A stretch of 64,000 nt of DNA from positions 8,503,811 through 8,567,810 of the forward strand of contig CM022673.1 of assembly GCA_012295275.1 (NCBI GenBank), in the 5' to 3' direction. This DNA comes from Chrysomallon squamiferum. Its lineage: Eukaryota; Mollusca; Gastropoda; Neomphalida; Peltospiridae. This document shows, in pieces, positions 27,931-39,588 of the stretch (positions are counted from its first letter, which is position 1; each line of letters begins with the position of its first letter). The notes beneath the pieces are model-generated. The model made no database searches and was not told where the DNA came from. It saw only the letters and a list, made by a program, of their open reading frames with translations. The translations under genes and the position numbers were made by a program.

Positions 27931-28598
27931 TTTATTTTGTTTCATTTGTTGTGCTTTGACTCTCTCCTCTCTCCATGAAAACATAACTACTCGATAATCA
28001 CAAAATATCTTGTAATAAAAAAAAAAAAATAAAAAAAAAATTAATTAATTAAATAAACAACATTTTAAAATAATGATTTAGGAAGAAAATTTTAAAGATC
28101 TGTATTTTGCAGAGTAAACAAATTTGAAATGGAAATTAATAAATGAGTCAAATGTTTTCAAGGAAATAATCATAAAATACTTAGCTACTGTTTCCTTTAC
28201 CTATTTCAAAATTAAAATGCTGTTTGGAAAAATAAAAATATGTAATGGAGATGAAACATTTTGAATCTGAATATTTTAAAATTAAATTAAATGGTTACAT
28301 AAGAAAAGGCATTCTTTATGGATTAAATATAAACAATAATAAATTAAAATAATTAAAATGAATAAATTAAAAATGAATAAATAAAAATTTCAATTAATTT
28401 ATAAAATACAAATGAAAAATCAACATTCAAAAGTTTTTAAGGGTTCAGATATTGTGTCAGTATTGTATACACTTTTGTATTTATGCTTTATTTATTTACA
28501 AAAAGCATCTGCACATTTATAATTAGAGACTAATTGTTTACATTAAGCATATATTAATCGAAATATAAACCTGTACACTAAGCAAACTTTACTGAATT

Positions 28599-28793
28599 AA
28601 TTTGTCAAGGTAAGCCATATATGTAACCAAGTTACTGAAACAAGCATTTACAATAACAAACAATGTAATTTTATAATAATCATAATATAACCATGTAATT
28701 TTATAAAAATACATTTTTCATTAACATGATTTTATGACCAAAAAAGAAAATAATAATAAATAAATTAATAACAATAATAATAATAATAATAAT

Positions 28794-28827
<34 letters not shown>

Positions 28828-29261
28828 TAATTTGCAAAAACATTATTATTTTTATAAGTTAATTAAATAATAATAATATGATTAATAATATATTTTTTAA
28901 AATAATTTAACATCAGTTATAAAATTATTGCCTTACATATTTTTGACTTTATGTATAATATATTTTATCAAAATAGCATTTTTCTAGAAATATACAAATT
29001 AAAGAATGTCACGTCACAGAGTTATTTCCCTTTATTATCTTTGTTTTATGCAGTTTAGTTGTCATAGCCGGGAAATAAATATTTTTCATATCTTTGTCTG
29101 CTATTATCAATAATATAATTTATTTATTCTTCTTCAATATTTTAGTGCTTATTCATAAATTATTTTTATATATATAAATGTAGTGAAAATAGCAAAACGA
29201 TCGTTATTTGTGTTTTAATAATAAATAAAAATAAATAAATAAATAAATCATCATCATCACC

Positions 29262-29314
<53 letters not shown>

Positions 29315-29825
29315 CGTTATAAATATGAAAATAATTTTGAAACGATCGATATTATCATTAACTATCTAAAAAAGTATTTATCTTAAAACAGTTGCAAATT
29401 ATGTTATCCACCTAAATTGTTACATCTGAAAATATATTTTAAAAACATAGACTAAATATTTGTCAGCATTCTTTTGTATTTAGCGCATAAATAAATAAAT
29501 AAATAAATAAACTCAGGGAAGATGTTGGCTATAATAAAAGTGTTTCCATTTTTTTCTAGAAATAAAATTTAAAAGTTTTTAGGATTTCAAATGTCACTAG
29601 TATTATTTAACATTTATTGCATATATGTATTAACTTAAATTTTATATTTTTTTTTTTAATTTTATTTTATTTCATTTCATTTTTATTTCACTTTACATTT
29701 CTTTATTTCATTTTATTTCATTTTCTTTCATTTTTTCATTTTATTTTATTTATGAATTTATTTGAGATGAACTTTATGTATTATTAAATAGAGTTATTTC
29801 CCTTAGACCATAAACTTATGAAGTA
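28599..29825. repeat. diverged direct repeat, copy A
   Basis: It shares several blocks in the same order with copy B at 30,534-31,810: AATTTGTCAAGGTAAG...ACAATAACAAACAATGTA (start), GTTATAAAATTATTGCC...ACATATTTTTG, TGTCACGTCACAGA, and GAGTTATTTCCCTTAGACC (29791-29809). The copies differ by indels and by their own AAT, ATT and AAAT microsatellites. No protein coding was seen in it. Confidence 0.6.
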
Positions 29826-30533
29826 TGTCGGCGTTAATTGTACAAGTGTAAAATTGTTCTGAATTATATTTGTAACTTAATGGGACTGTTTTCAAAATGT
29901 TTAAATGCCATCTGCAGCTGTTTTACTAAATTTTTCAAGGTTTGTTATTTTCCTTTTTCTGTAGATATGAAAGTGATATAAAACTGTTAATCTTTTCATC
30001 TTCTAACGAGAATTACTTTTCATTAGTACTTGTAATATTTCTATGCACACAAATAGTGAGATTTTGAGAGAATAATCTCAGTATTCTTTCAGTAAATTTA
30101 ATTTAAGTGTACACAAATTTTTAGAAGATGAAAATATTTCTTAGGATCAGCAATTTAAATTCAGATTTTTCCGCTGCAGATATCAGCTTTGAGTTTTACT
30201 TTTTAAAGAATTTATTCTGCACATACTTTTTGTCAGAAATAGCTTATTTTTTTTTTTTTTTAAATCATTTATTTAAAGCAGAATTAAGTCGAAGCATGAC
30301 ATTCTCTACAGTAAAATATCTGGGTGTATAAAGCACAGTATAAAAAACAGGACTGACAAATTACAGTTTTTGCAATTTTAGCGGATATTTGTTCATCTGG
30401 TTCTGAACTGTAGCTATCATTTAATTTGGTCATACACTATATCATGATAGGTATAAAACTGTATAAAATATCGTTGCATTTTATAAGAATCTATACAGTA
30501 ATGTGTGTTCTTGGTAACGTTCCTGTATTAAAG

Positions 30534-31443
30534 AATTTGTCAAGGTAAGTCGTATATGTTACGTAATCAAGTTCCTGAAACAAGCATATACAATAACAAA
30601 CAATGTATTCTAAAAAAAAAAAAAAAAAAAAATTTATTAACCTGATTTTATGGACCAAAAATATATAAACATATAAACATATAAATAAATAAATATACAA
30701 TAATAACATAACAAATAATTTTTTATAACATAATTTCACTGAATAAATAAATAAATAAATAAATAATAATAATAATTTGAAAATTAAAAGTATCACAGAC
30801 TGTATGGTCATGCCAACCTATCAGTTACATTTAAAGGAAATGTTGGCAAAATTAAGCAAGTCAATTTCTCGTTAATAAACATTTTCTCCGCTTCCTAAGT
30901 AGACATATATATATATATATATATATAGACCACGCTAGATGTATAAATCCCCCATATATTCTATGACAATAGAATCACACATACGGACACACGGGTATAG
31001 GAGAAACTGGAGACTTTTTTATTAACATTTGAAAACGGTTATAAAATCATTGCCTAACATATTTTTGCCTTTGCATATAATTTATTTTATATGAATATCA
31101 TTTTTTGGTAGAAACATACAAATCGGAGCAATTTTAATTAAAAGATGTCACGTCACAGACTATATATTTTAAAATTGTCACATATGGAGCTTTCGTTTTC
31201 TGGCGCATGTATGTAAAACTTTCTTGCTCAGAAATAAACGCGCTTTTTTTCTCATGAAAAGCTGCCGACATGAGTAGGCTAATTATAATAATCAAGTGTA
31301 ATTCTTTTCTGCTTTCGCTAGAAAATATTTGAAATATAATTATTTGACTTTTCAGTATAAGAGTTCGTATCAGTGACGTACTTTAATATTTTTCTTTAGA
31401 GTTGTTTCCCTTTATAATCTTCAAAATTTTATACTGTTGTCAG

Positions 31444-31495
<52 letters not shown>

Positions 31496-31810
31496 TTAAT
31501 AATTATTAAATAAATAAATAAATAAATTGGAAATAGCTGGAGATCTACATTTTCCATGTAACTGTTACATCAGATATTATTTTTTTAAACGTAGAGCGAA
31601 TATTTGTTAGCATTATTATGTTTTTATGGCGTTAGCAAACTTTTATGAGGAAAACAAAAGAAAGAAGTAAATAAATAAGTTTTGTTTATTACTATGATTA
31701 TTGTTTGTTGTCTTTATTTTTTATTATATTATTTTTTTTTTTTTTACTCTCTTCTTACTGTCTTATTCCAAATAGAGTTATTTCCCTTAGACCGTGAATT
31801 TATCAAGTAG
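30534..31810. repeat. diverged direct repeat, copy B
   Basis: Second copy of the segment at 28,599-29,825, about 1.94 kb downstream at the left end and 1.98 kb at the right end. It holds the matching blocks AATTTGTCAAGGTAAG (30534), GTTATAAAATCATTGCC, GTCACGTCACAGA (about 31,147) and GAGTTATTTCCCTTAGACC (31775-31793), with an extra insertion of roughly 240 bp after the third block and a (TA)n tract at 31,447-31,490. Confidence 0.6.
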
Positions 31811-32708
31811 GCAGGGGAAATGGCATTAATCGACATTTCTGTATATAACATAACAAAAAGAAATTGGTTGTACAGAATTTTTTTTCACGCTAAAAAATAC
31901 TTCATCTGTATTTAGTTTATTAATGTTCGTTTCAATACTTTTATTTCTAAATAACGTGTTTCCGTTGATGTTTTTCTACCAAAAAACTTGAATTGCAGAA
32001 TAAATAAATAAGTTTCCCCATTTTTATAATTCTAAAATATACATGCATAAAATGTAATCGCTATTTTGTTACCGAAAAGGAACCAGCCAATTTTCATGGC
32101 GCTGATTGAAATGTTTATGAACCGAAGCTAATTTGTTTACGGAAATATTTTTGAATATTTATACTACTGTTTTGAAACTAAATGAATTAAAGAGTGGTTA
32201 AAACAAGCCGTTGTGTTTTCCCCTGTTTATAAAATAGTGTATATATTATACACATCGTGTGAATATCCCTGTTTTGTCTACATTTTGCCAGGAAAACCAA
32301 TTTAAAAATAAATAAATAAGATGTTATACACATATATAAAACAAATTTACATGAAAAAGCGTGTTCAGACTAAACTGGCAATCAAAATTTATTAATGAAT
32401 CATGTCAAAATTATATACACGGGATAAAAAAATATTTAGTTTTTTGATGTAAAAACACACACACACACAAAAGGGTGCATAAATGCAACCACCTTGTGAA
32501 GGTTAAATCCCCATCTCAGTATCTAATACTGGAACTCGAAGTCTACACAAACGATACCTTGCTGCTAAAAGCCACCGCCAGAATGATAACAGAGTTATCG
32601 TCCTTCATCTCTGCATTAAATTGTTATAAGCCAACAATATATGGATTTATGTATTGCTTCATTATACTGTACATTATAGATTTCTACAATTAAGGTTTCT
32701 TTCTTTCC

Positions 32709-32711
32709 TTT

Positions 32712-32757
<46 letters not shown>

Positions 32758-32803
32758 CTTTTTTTTTTTTTGTTTTTTTTTTTTTTTTTTTTTGTTTTTT
32801 TTC
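32709..32803. repeat. long poly-T tract
   Basis: About 95 bases are almost entirely T, with a few C and G. It could be a slipped homopolymer or, read on the minus strand, the poly(A) tail of a retrocopy whose body would lie to the right (32,804-32,970). Confidence 0.9.
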
Positions 32804-32855
32804 GAAATGAAGTAATGGATATCATGTGACTTCCACTGCTGCCATTTCTTTGTAG

Positions 32856-32941
32856 AATATTGGTAATAAAAATGAAAAAGCTACGCCGAGATCCTTAGCC
32901 AAGGGAGATGCGCCCAAGACTGGTAGCAGTTCCTCCAAAGG
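32856..32941 (+). other. GC-richer candidate exon upstream of ATP6V1C
   Basis: The block is preceded by CATTTCTTTGTAG and followed by AAAGG|GTAAAA. It is about 50% G+C in a region far below that, and is open in one frame (NIGNKNEKATPR..., then a Ser/Lys-rich end) until a TAA formed only by reading into the donor. Spliced to the ATP6V1C exon at 34677 it stays in frame with the main ATG (reading ...[11 protein letters not shown]). It may be a leader exon, an N-terminal extension exon or the last exon of an unseen gene. The opposite strand is also open here and abuts a T-run that would be a poly(A) tail on that strand, so a retrocopy fragment is a rival reading. Confidence 0.3.
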
Positions 32942-33383
32942 GTAAAATTTATCATTCGGTGTTCAAAATAATTATGTTCTTGTCCTTAGCTCACGTGTAG
33001 CTATTTATATGATACAGGACAGAATATTAAATTTAACTAATTAAACTTTAAATCTTGAAACTTATTCAGAATCGTTGTTTCGTTACTGTTTAGATTAAAT
33101 CATAAACGATAAAATGTTTAGCGAAAACATTTCACAGATTTGATGTCTACCAGTGTTGTAAGTAAGGCATAACTAACAAACTGACTTCAGTTTTCCTCGA
33201 GATATATAATTAAATGCGATGTCGCTAAATATTAAATTTATGTCATCAATTCTTTTGGTTCTTTCTTTTTTTCTTTCTTTTCTTTTCTTATTATTATTAT
33301 TATTATTATTTTTTTTTTTTTTTTTTTTTTGGTTTGTTTGTTTATTTGTTTTTGGTTGTTTGACTGGTTCGTTTTTTGTTTGT

Positions 33384-33418
<35 letters not shown>

Positions 33419-33559
33419 CTGTTTTAATAAAAATAAAAGCAAAACAATATTTTTGTTTGCCAACGTGCAAAACCAATGAAGCTCTTTACTAAAAATCTGA
33501 ATAACTGCTGAGTACTTACTATTATTATTAAAAAAAAATTCTATCCGGTTTTATTGTCA

Positions 33560-33875
33560 GCTCGAGTCGAGGCGTCTACTGATGCACTGTTGTCGTTTTT
33601 CCTACATTTCTCTTTAACACGAACATGCGCACACACGCACACACATGCGCTTGATACTGAAGCAATCGGTTGTAATTCTACGAACATAAACGAAGTAACC
33701 CGAATATAATCATTTTGGCGAATAACGAAAAGAACCGAGAAACTCCGAATGTATATGTAGATGTATCACGTGAACAAAATATGGCGATCACAGCTTCCGT
33801 ATGATCTGAGATTTGACTTCATCTGTCTATCTTAATCATACATTTGATTACGCACTGTTAAAAGGATTTTAACAG
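33560..33875 (+). promoter_or_regulatory. candidate promoter and noncoding first exon of ATP6V1C
   Basis: This stretch has more G+C and CpG than its surroundings and lies 0.8-1.1 kb upstream of the V-ATPase C start codon. It contains TCACGTGA (33766-33773) and AATATGGCG (33778-33786), a YY1-type element usually found at or just after a start site. A donor-like CAG|GTAGGA lies at 33875/33876 and could splice to the acceptor TTTCAG ending at 34676, leaving only 10 nt of leader before the ATG in that exon. A 7-codon uORF (ATG at 33781, TGA at 33802-33804) overlaps the YY1-type element. The start site itself is inferred. Confidence 0.45.
33766..33773. promoter_or_regulatory. palindromic E-box TCACGTGA (CLEAR-type, MiT/TFE family)
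   Basis: A perfect 8-bp palindrome lies 5 nt upstream of the YY1-type AATATGGCG. V-ATPase subunit genes are established targets of TFEB/MITF-family factors through CLEAR elements with a CACGTG core flanked by T and A, which is what is seen here. Binding in this organism is inferred. Confidence 0.5.
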
Positions 33876-34380
33876 GTAGGAAATAAATGAAATAAAATTT
33901 TCCACAGCATACTTTGACATATCTAAATACCATATTATTTTTAGTTGTCACCGAATGATCCACAACACTTGTTCTCCGGTTTAATTTAACATGAGTGCAG
34001 AAATATTAAAACATGAATACACAGTATTTTGTAATTAATGTAAATTATTACAAAAATTGATTTACTTTATTTTATTGCTTGCTGTTCAAACTTCATAATT
34101 AACTAATAAAGAACCAAATAATAATGAGTAAACATTCATTTAAGAAAAGAAAAATAATTAAACGAATAAATACAACGATCACGAGATCATGTATTAACTA
34201 TTATAATTTACATGGATAAAATATTAATTTAACATAATTATAGATATAACATTTACCTAATAACTAAGATACTTTGACCTCTGTTGATAATTGGGGGGAT
34301 TCTAATTTTATGTAATGAAACTGTCAAGACAATAATTACAGTTTCTTTTTATATTTCGTGTAATTTCATGCTTTCTTTCT

Positions 34381-34425
34381 TTTTATTTTATTTTATTTTA
34401 TTTTATTTTATTTTATTTTATTTTT
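34381..34425. repeat. (TTTTA)n microsatellite
   Basis: A regular TTTTA run 260 bp upstream of the first ATP6V1C coding exon, in the inferred leader intron. Confidence 0.9.
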
Positions 34426-34686
34426 TATTTTCCTGCTTGAATTATTTTATTTTCATAGACTTCAACTTCTGAACTTTATTTTTATTGTTTTATAAAAAAA
34501 CAAAAAAAACAACAACAACAATTAAGCACTTAATATCCCAAGGTAACCTTGTTGTTTGACTTTTCTTTTCATATGTATATAGATAGAAAGAAAATTAAAA
34601 AAATAATCATAATAGTAAATAATATCCTGCAAATTTTAAAATAATATGACACAATCCTGATCATTTCTGCTTTCAGAATTTCAAAC

Positions 34687-35407
34687 ATGTCAACTGAATT
34701 TTGGCTGATCTCAGCTCCAGGTGACAAAACTGTGCAGCAGACATGGGATCGTCTCAACATAGCAACATCAACACCTGAGAAACTCTGCGTTGCCTCCAAG
34801 TTCCCCATTCCAGATCTCAAGGTTATTTGTTCCCTGTGTCAATAACAAAAATGTAGAGAGAGACCTCAGAAGATGATAGTTAAAAAATAAAAAAGATTTC
34901 TAAAGTAAAATAAATAACTGTTTTATTTATTTATTTATTTACGATACATTTATACTATCAGTATTTCAGATTTTCACATTACATTTGCATTTAATATATC
35001 TCACAGTAACAAATAAACATCACAAGGATTAGAATGCTGATTTTTGGTCCAAAGACAACCATGTTATAAAATCTAGTCAATGTATCTACTGAACTACATC
35101 AATAATTAAAGACTGGTTTTCAAACATTATATTATATATTTGTTCTTGCAAAAATTCTGAAAACAGAGCTCATGTTGTTGATCAGCATACATCTACAGTT
35201 ATTAAGCATTAATATTAAAATGTCTTAAGGTGTGTTTAAAATAAAAATACCGTTTATTTGTTCAATAAAAAAAACAAAAATGCTTACTATACTCTATCTT
35301 TATTTAGGATTATTTAATTAAGTTTCAAAAGTATAATGGATTATGACCAAAATGACTTTAGTGGGAATTGATTTTATTTTATATATATATATATTTTTTT
35401 TAATGTT

Positions 35408-35466
<59 letters not shown>

Positions 35467-38400
35467 TAATTGTTAATTATAGGTTGGAACTCTAGATATT
35501 CTTGTTGGTCTCTCAGATGAACTTGGAAAACTAGATATTTATTGTGAAAGGTTTGTCTCAGATTCTCTGAAAGTTAAAATAGCTTAGTATTTGTAGCTGA
35601 CCAAGTTTAATAGCAGAACAATCTCTAATGACAAGTTTATTCTCCATTCCAACCATTTCTCCATGAAAGACAATAAGTACATGTTTTAATATTTTGGAGA
35701 ATTTAAAAAAAAAAAAAATTATATAATTATTCTTATCTGTAATAACTTTTAAACATAATTAGTGAGTCCTTTAAACTGCTGATTTTTAAAACATTGTTAA
35801 AAAATAATTTTTAATTTTTTTAATTTATAAATATTTTATTGTTGATTGTTTTGTTCTTTTGTTGTTTATGTTTTTTATCCATTATGTTCATTGTATGTCT
35901 TGACATACTTATTTATAAAATTTAGTTATCAAGTACAAATAAAAGAACTAAAAGGAAGTATGTGTAAGTTTTAAGCTGTATGTTTATATCATTCCAGAAA
36001 CACTCTGAAATCATTGTTATTATTGTTAATGGTTTATTCAAACTTACCTTTATGACTGTTTTATTATATTGAGTATTAGATATATTTTTTTAATAAATGT
36101 TTCTGTATTTCAGTGTCACTAGAAAGATTGCCCAGTATCTGGGAGATGTTCTTGAAGATGTCAGAGACAAACTGCAAGAAAATCTCAAAGTAAATGAAGG
36201 TAAATAAAAACGTTGTAGTTTTACTACATGCTTCTTAATTTTTCACCCTAATACATCTTCTTTGTTAGAACGTTTTAACGTGACACAGAAACAGATGACA
36301 GCATACAACAATAAAGCTCTATTACAAAGATAATAATCTAATTTGATTATTATACTCTGTAACTGTCATAAGAAATTATCATAGTGAATTTCTCAAAGCA
36401 GACATATAAATTTAATAAATATATTTCTGAAACAGCACATAAATGACTAAATAAATACTGAACGGAAACATTGTGGTTACAGTTTATGTCCAATTAAGAG
36501 ACACCTTTCAATTCTGAGCAAGCAAGTTTATTTAAAAAGAATCAAAATTACTTTATAAAATTAAAAATATAACATAATTTTAATTTTAAAAAGTGATATT
36601 TTAGGGTTTAAATTTCGTCTATCTGTTGCTGTTCTGTATGTAAATCTTTCTAGTACAAAAAGACATAGGTCTGATTTTAATTAATGTTTGTTAATATTTT
36701 TAATTTCAGCACCACCTGTTGCATATGTGCAGAGATTCCAGTGGGATCTTGCCAAGTATCCTATCAAACAGTCACTTAAGGTCATTGCTGACATCATTCA
36801 TAAGGTAAAACCAAAATATGTGTGAAATGTATTTTTTGTTTTTAACAATGTTAGATTTTAAAAACTTTCCTTTTTAATGATTTGAAATTATTTAATCCTT
36901 CTTTTTCTTGTTTTCTTGTTAAATAATTAATCTACTTTATTTTTATTTACATTATCAATTTGCCATCATAAGGATTTATTGAAAAAGACGAATCGTTGAA
37001 TATTTTAAGTCTTGAAATTAGGTATACTTTTGTTTCATTTCAGCAAGTAAACCAGATTGAATCGGATTTAAAAACCAAATCAAGTGCATACAATAATCTT
37101 AAAGGAAATCTGCAAAATTTAGAAAGAAAAGCCACGTATGTAGATCCCATATTATTCTTCAAACATTACAACCAATTTTTATTATTATTAGATCCACCAA
37201 TACTACATTGTAATGGACAGAAGTTTAGCCCAGATATTTCATACATTCTGTGTCACTTGTTCCGATTTACATGGCAAATGACAGAGGCTGTAGAATGATG
37301 ATATATAAGACTTACATTGCAGTTGTTATGAAGTCTTAATAAATGATTTAGGCACATAAATAAATGTTGTGTTCAGAAATTCATTTTTAGAAATTAGATA
37401 AGAAAATCCATCACATTTCGATTAAATTTACTTTATAATGTAAAGCTACCCTCATCACAAATAAATAATAGGTGAACCAGACAAATTATTTTGCATTCTA
37501 TGATTAAGGAAATTTCTGATGATGAACTTGTTATTTTTATTTATTTTATTTTTTTTTTTTTTTTTCAGTGGCAGTCTGCTAACTAGAAATCTTGGTGACA
37601 TAGTCAAGAAAGAAGATTTTGTTTTGGATTCTGAATACCTAACCACTCTCATTATAGCCATTCCAAAGTAAGAGTATTTCTCTCTTTTGTTTACATTTAT
37701 TCAGTGTCATTTTATAAAAATTAAACATTTTTTTTTGTTTCTTTGTTAAAGTATTATGTCAATCAGTTTATTTTTATAAAATTTTCATTTTGTTTACTGC
37801 AAAAAATTAATATTTTAATATTTTATTTCTCAGACCTGTTATCAATGATTGGCAAGCCAAGTATGAAAAACTGACAGATATGGTTGTACCACGTTCATCT
37901 AAGTAAGTATTAAAGTTTAGAAATTGTTCTGCAAACAGATACTCTACAAATTTTCTAGAGATCATTTTAATTGTAACTGGGGCCCAAATTTTCATGAAAT
38001 ATGATAATAAAACAACAGTCGGGGTAGAATCCATTTATTTTTTTCTTTGTTATTTGTGAATAATGGTTGTCACAGAAAGACAATAATCCAAAATATTAAG
38101 GATAACAGCACGTTTTAAGATAATATTAAGGGTTTCCCCATGTAATAAAAAGTGTTGACAAAAGTTATTAAATAAAAAAAATTGTTTATAATTTTTAAAT
38201 CTAAGTGGTTGTGAATGATACGTCTTTAAAATAAAGATAAATTATTAAAAAAGAGAAACTGTCCATATTTTAAGCTGGTCAGTTTATCTTGTCCACAGCA
38301 ATGACATCATTTTTTTAACTGACCAGTAGTTACAATTTTAATTGATATTTTGTGAGTACCAGCTAATTCATAGTATTCGAACGAAGTGTATTGTGGTGAC

Positions 38401-39537
38401 CCATCTAATCATATGACTTAACATTTCAGGCTGGTGAAGGAAGATAACGAATATGCTTTGGTTACTGTTACTCTCTTCAGAAAAGTTGTGGATGAGTTCA
38501 AACATCACTGCAGAGAGAACAAGTATGCCTCTTCCTAATTTATGATCAACTTGTAATAAACGTGATAAAAACTAAGACTGCAATGAAATAGTAACACTTT
38601 CGCACAGACACACGCATATACACATACATGAATTATAGGCAACAGAGATACTTAACAGCATCAACATTTATAGACCCTAGGATTGTATCTTCTGTCTAAC
38701 ATTACCAATACAATGAAAACTGATTTGGATACAGATCAGACTCTTTTAGTCTGTGTGACTTCGAATGTTAAGGGGTTGATAGCATTTTTGAGATGGTTAA
38801 TTTGAGGAGATAACTCAAAGAGATCATGTTTCGGTTCTGCAGGTTTATCGTTCGAGATTTCCAGTACAGTGAGGAGGAGATAATGGCAGGACATACAGAA
38901 ATCAGTAAACTAGAGGCAGACAAGAAAAAACAATTTGTAAGAGAATGTTTCTTTATTGTTACACACGTGTACCCAGTAATTAATTTGTTTTGTTATTTCT
39001 ACTTACATGTATGTACATCTAGTAATTAAGTTTTTATATAGTACTTATATATATGTACACCTAGTAATTCATATTTTTTTATGTTTTTTACATACATATA
39101 CATCTAGTAATTAAATGTTTATTATTTGTTTTACTTACATCAATAATTTTTGCCAAATTAAATAATTTCTGGTTGCAAAAGTTTATTTATTTATTATTTT
39201 TTTCCTTTCTTTCATTCTTTTTTTAACAACTTTCTTCCAATTTTCATTTTATGAATGTATCGCAAGTCATTTTTTTACTTTAAACAAAATTTTTAGTTTA
39301 TTTAAAAAGAAAGAAATAAAGGATAAATGGTTTGAAAATTGATATTTTTGAATATAAAATATTTAATTTTTTTTAATTTTACTTTACGTAATATATTCAA
39401 TAATAAATAATTTATGTTTTCAGGGTCCTCTTGTGAAATGGTTAAAAGTGAACTTCGGGGAATGTTTTGCTGCCTGGATTCATGTCAAGGCTTTGAGAGT
39501 CTTTGTAGAATCAGTTCTAAGGTGACAGACAGTACAC

Positions 39538-39588
<51 letters not shown>

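Noticed and set aside
34687-34821. Possibility that the subunit C gene is a processed pseudogene
   Set aside because: It has twelve exons with intact GT-AG introns and an uninterrupted 384-codon reading frame.
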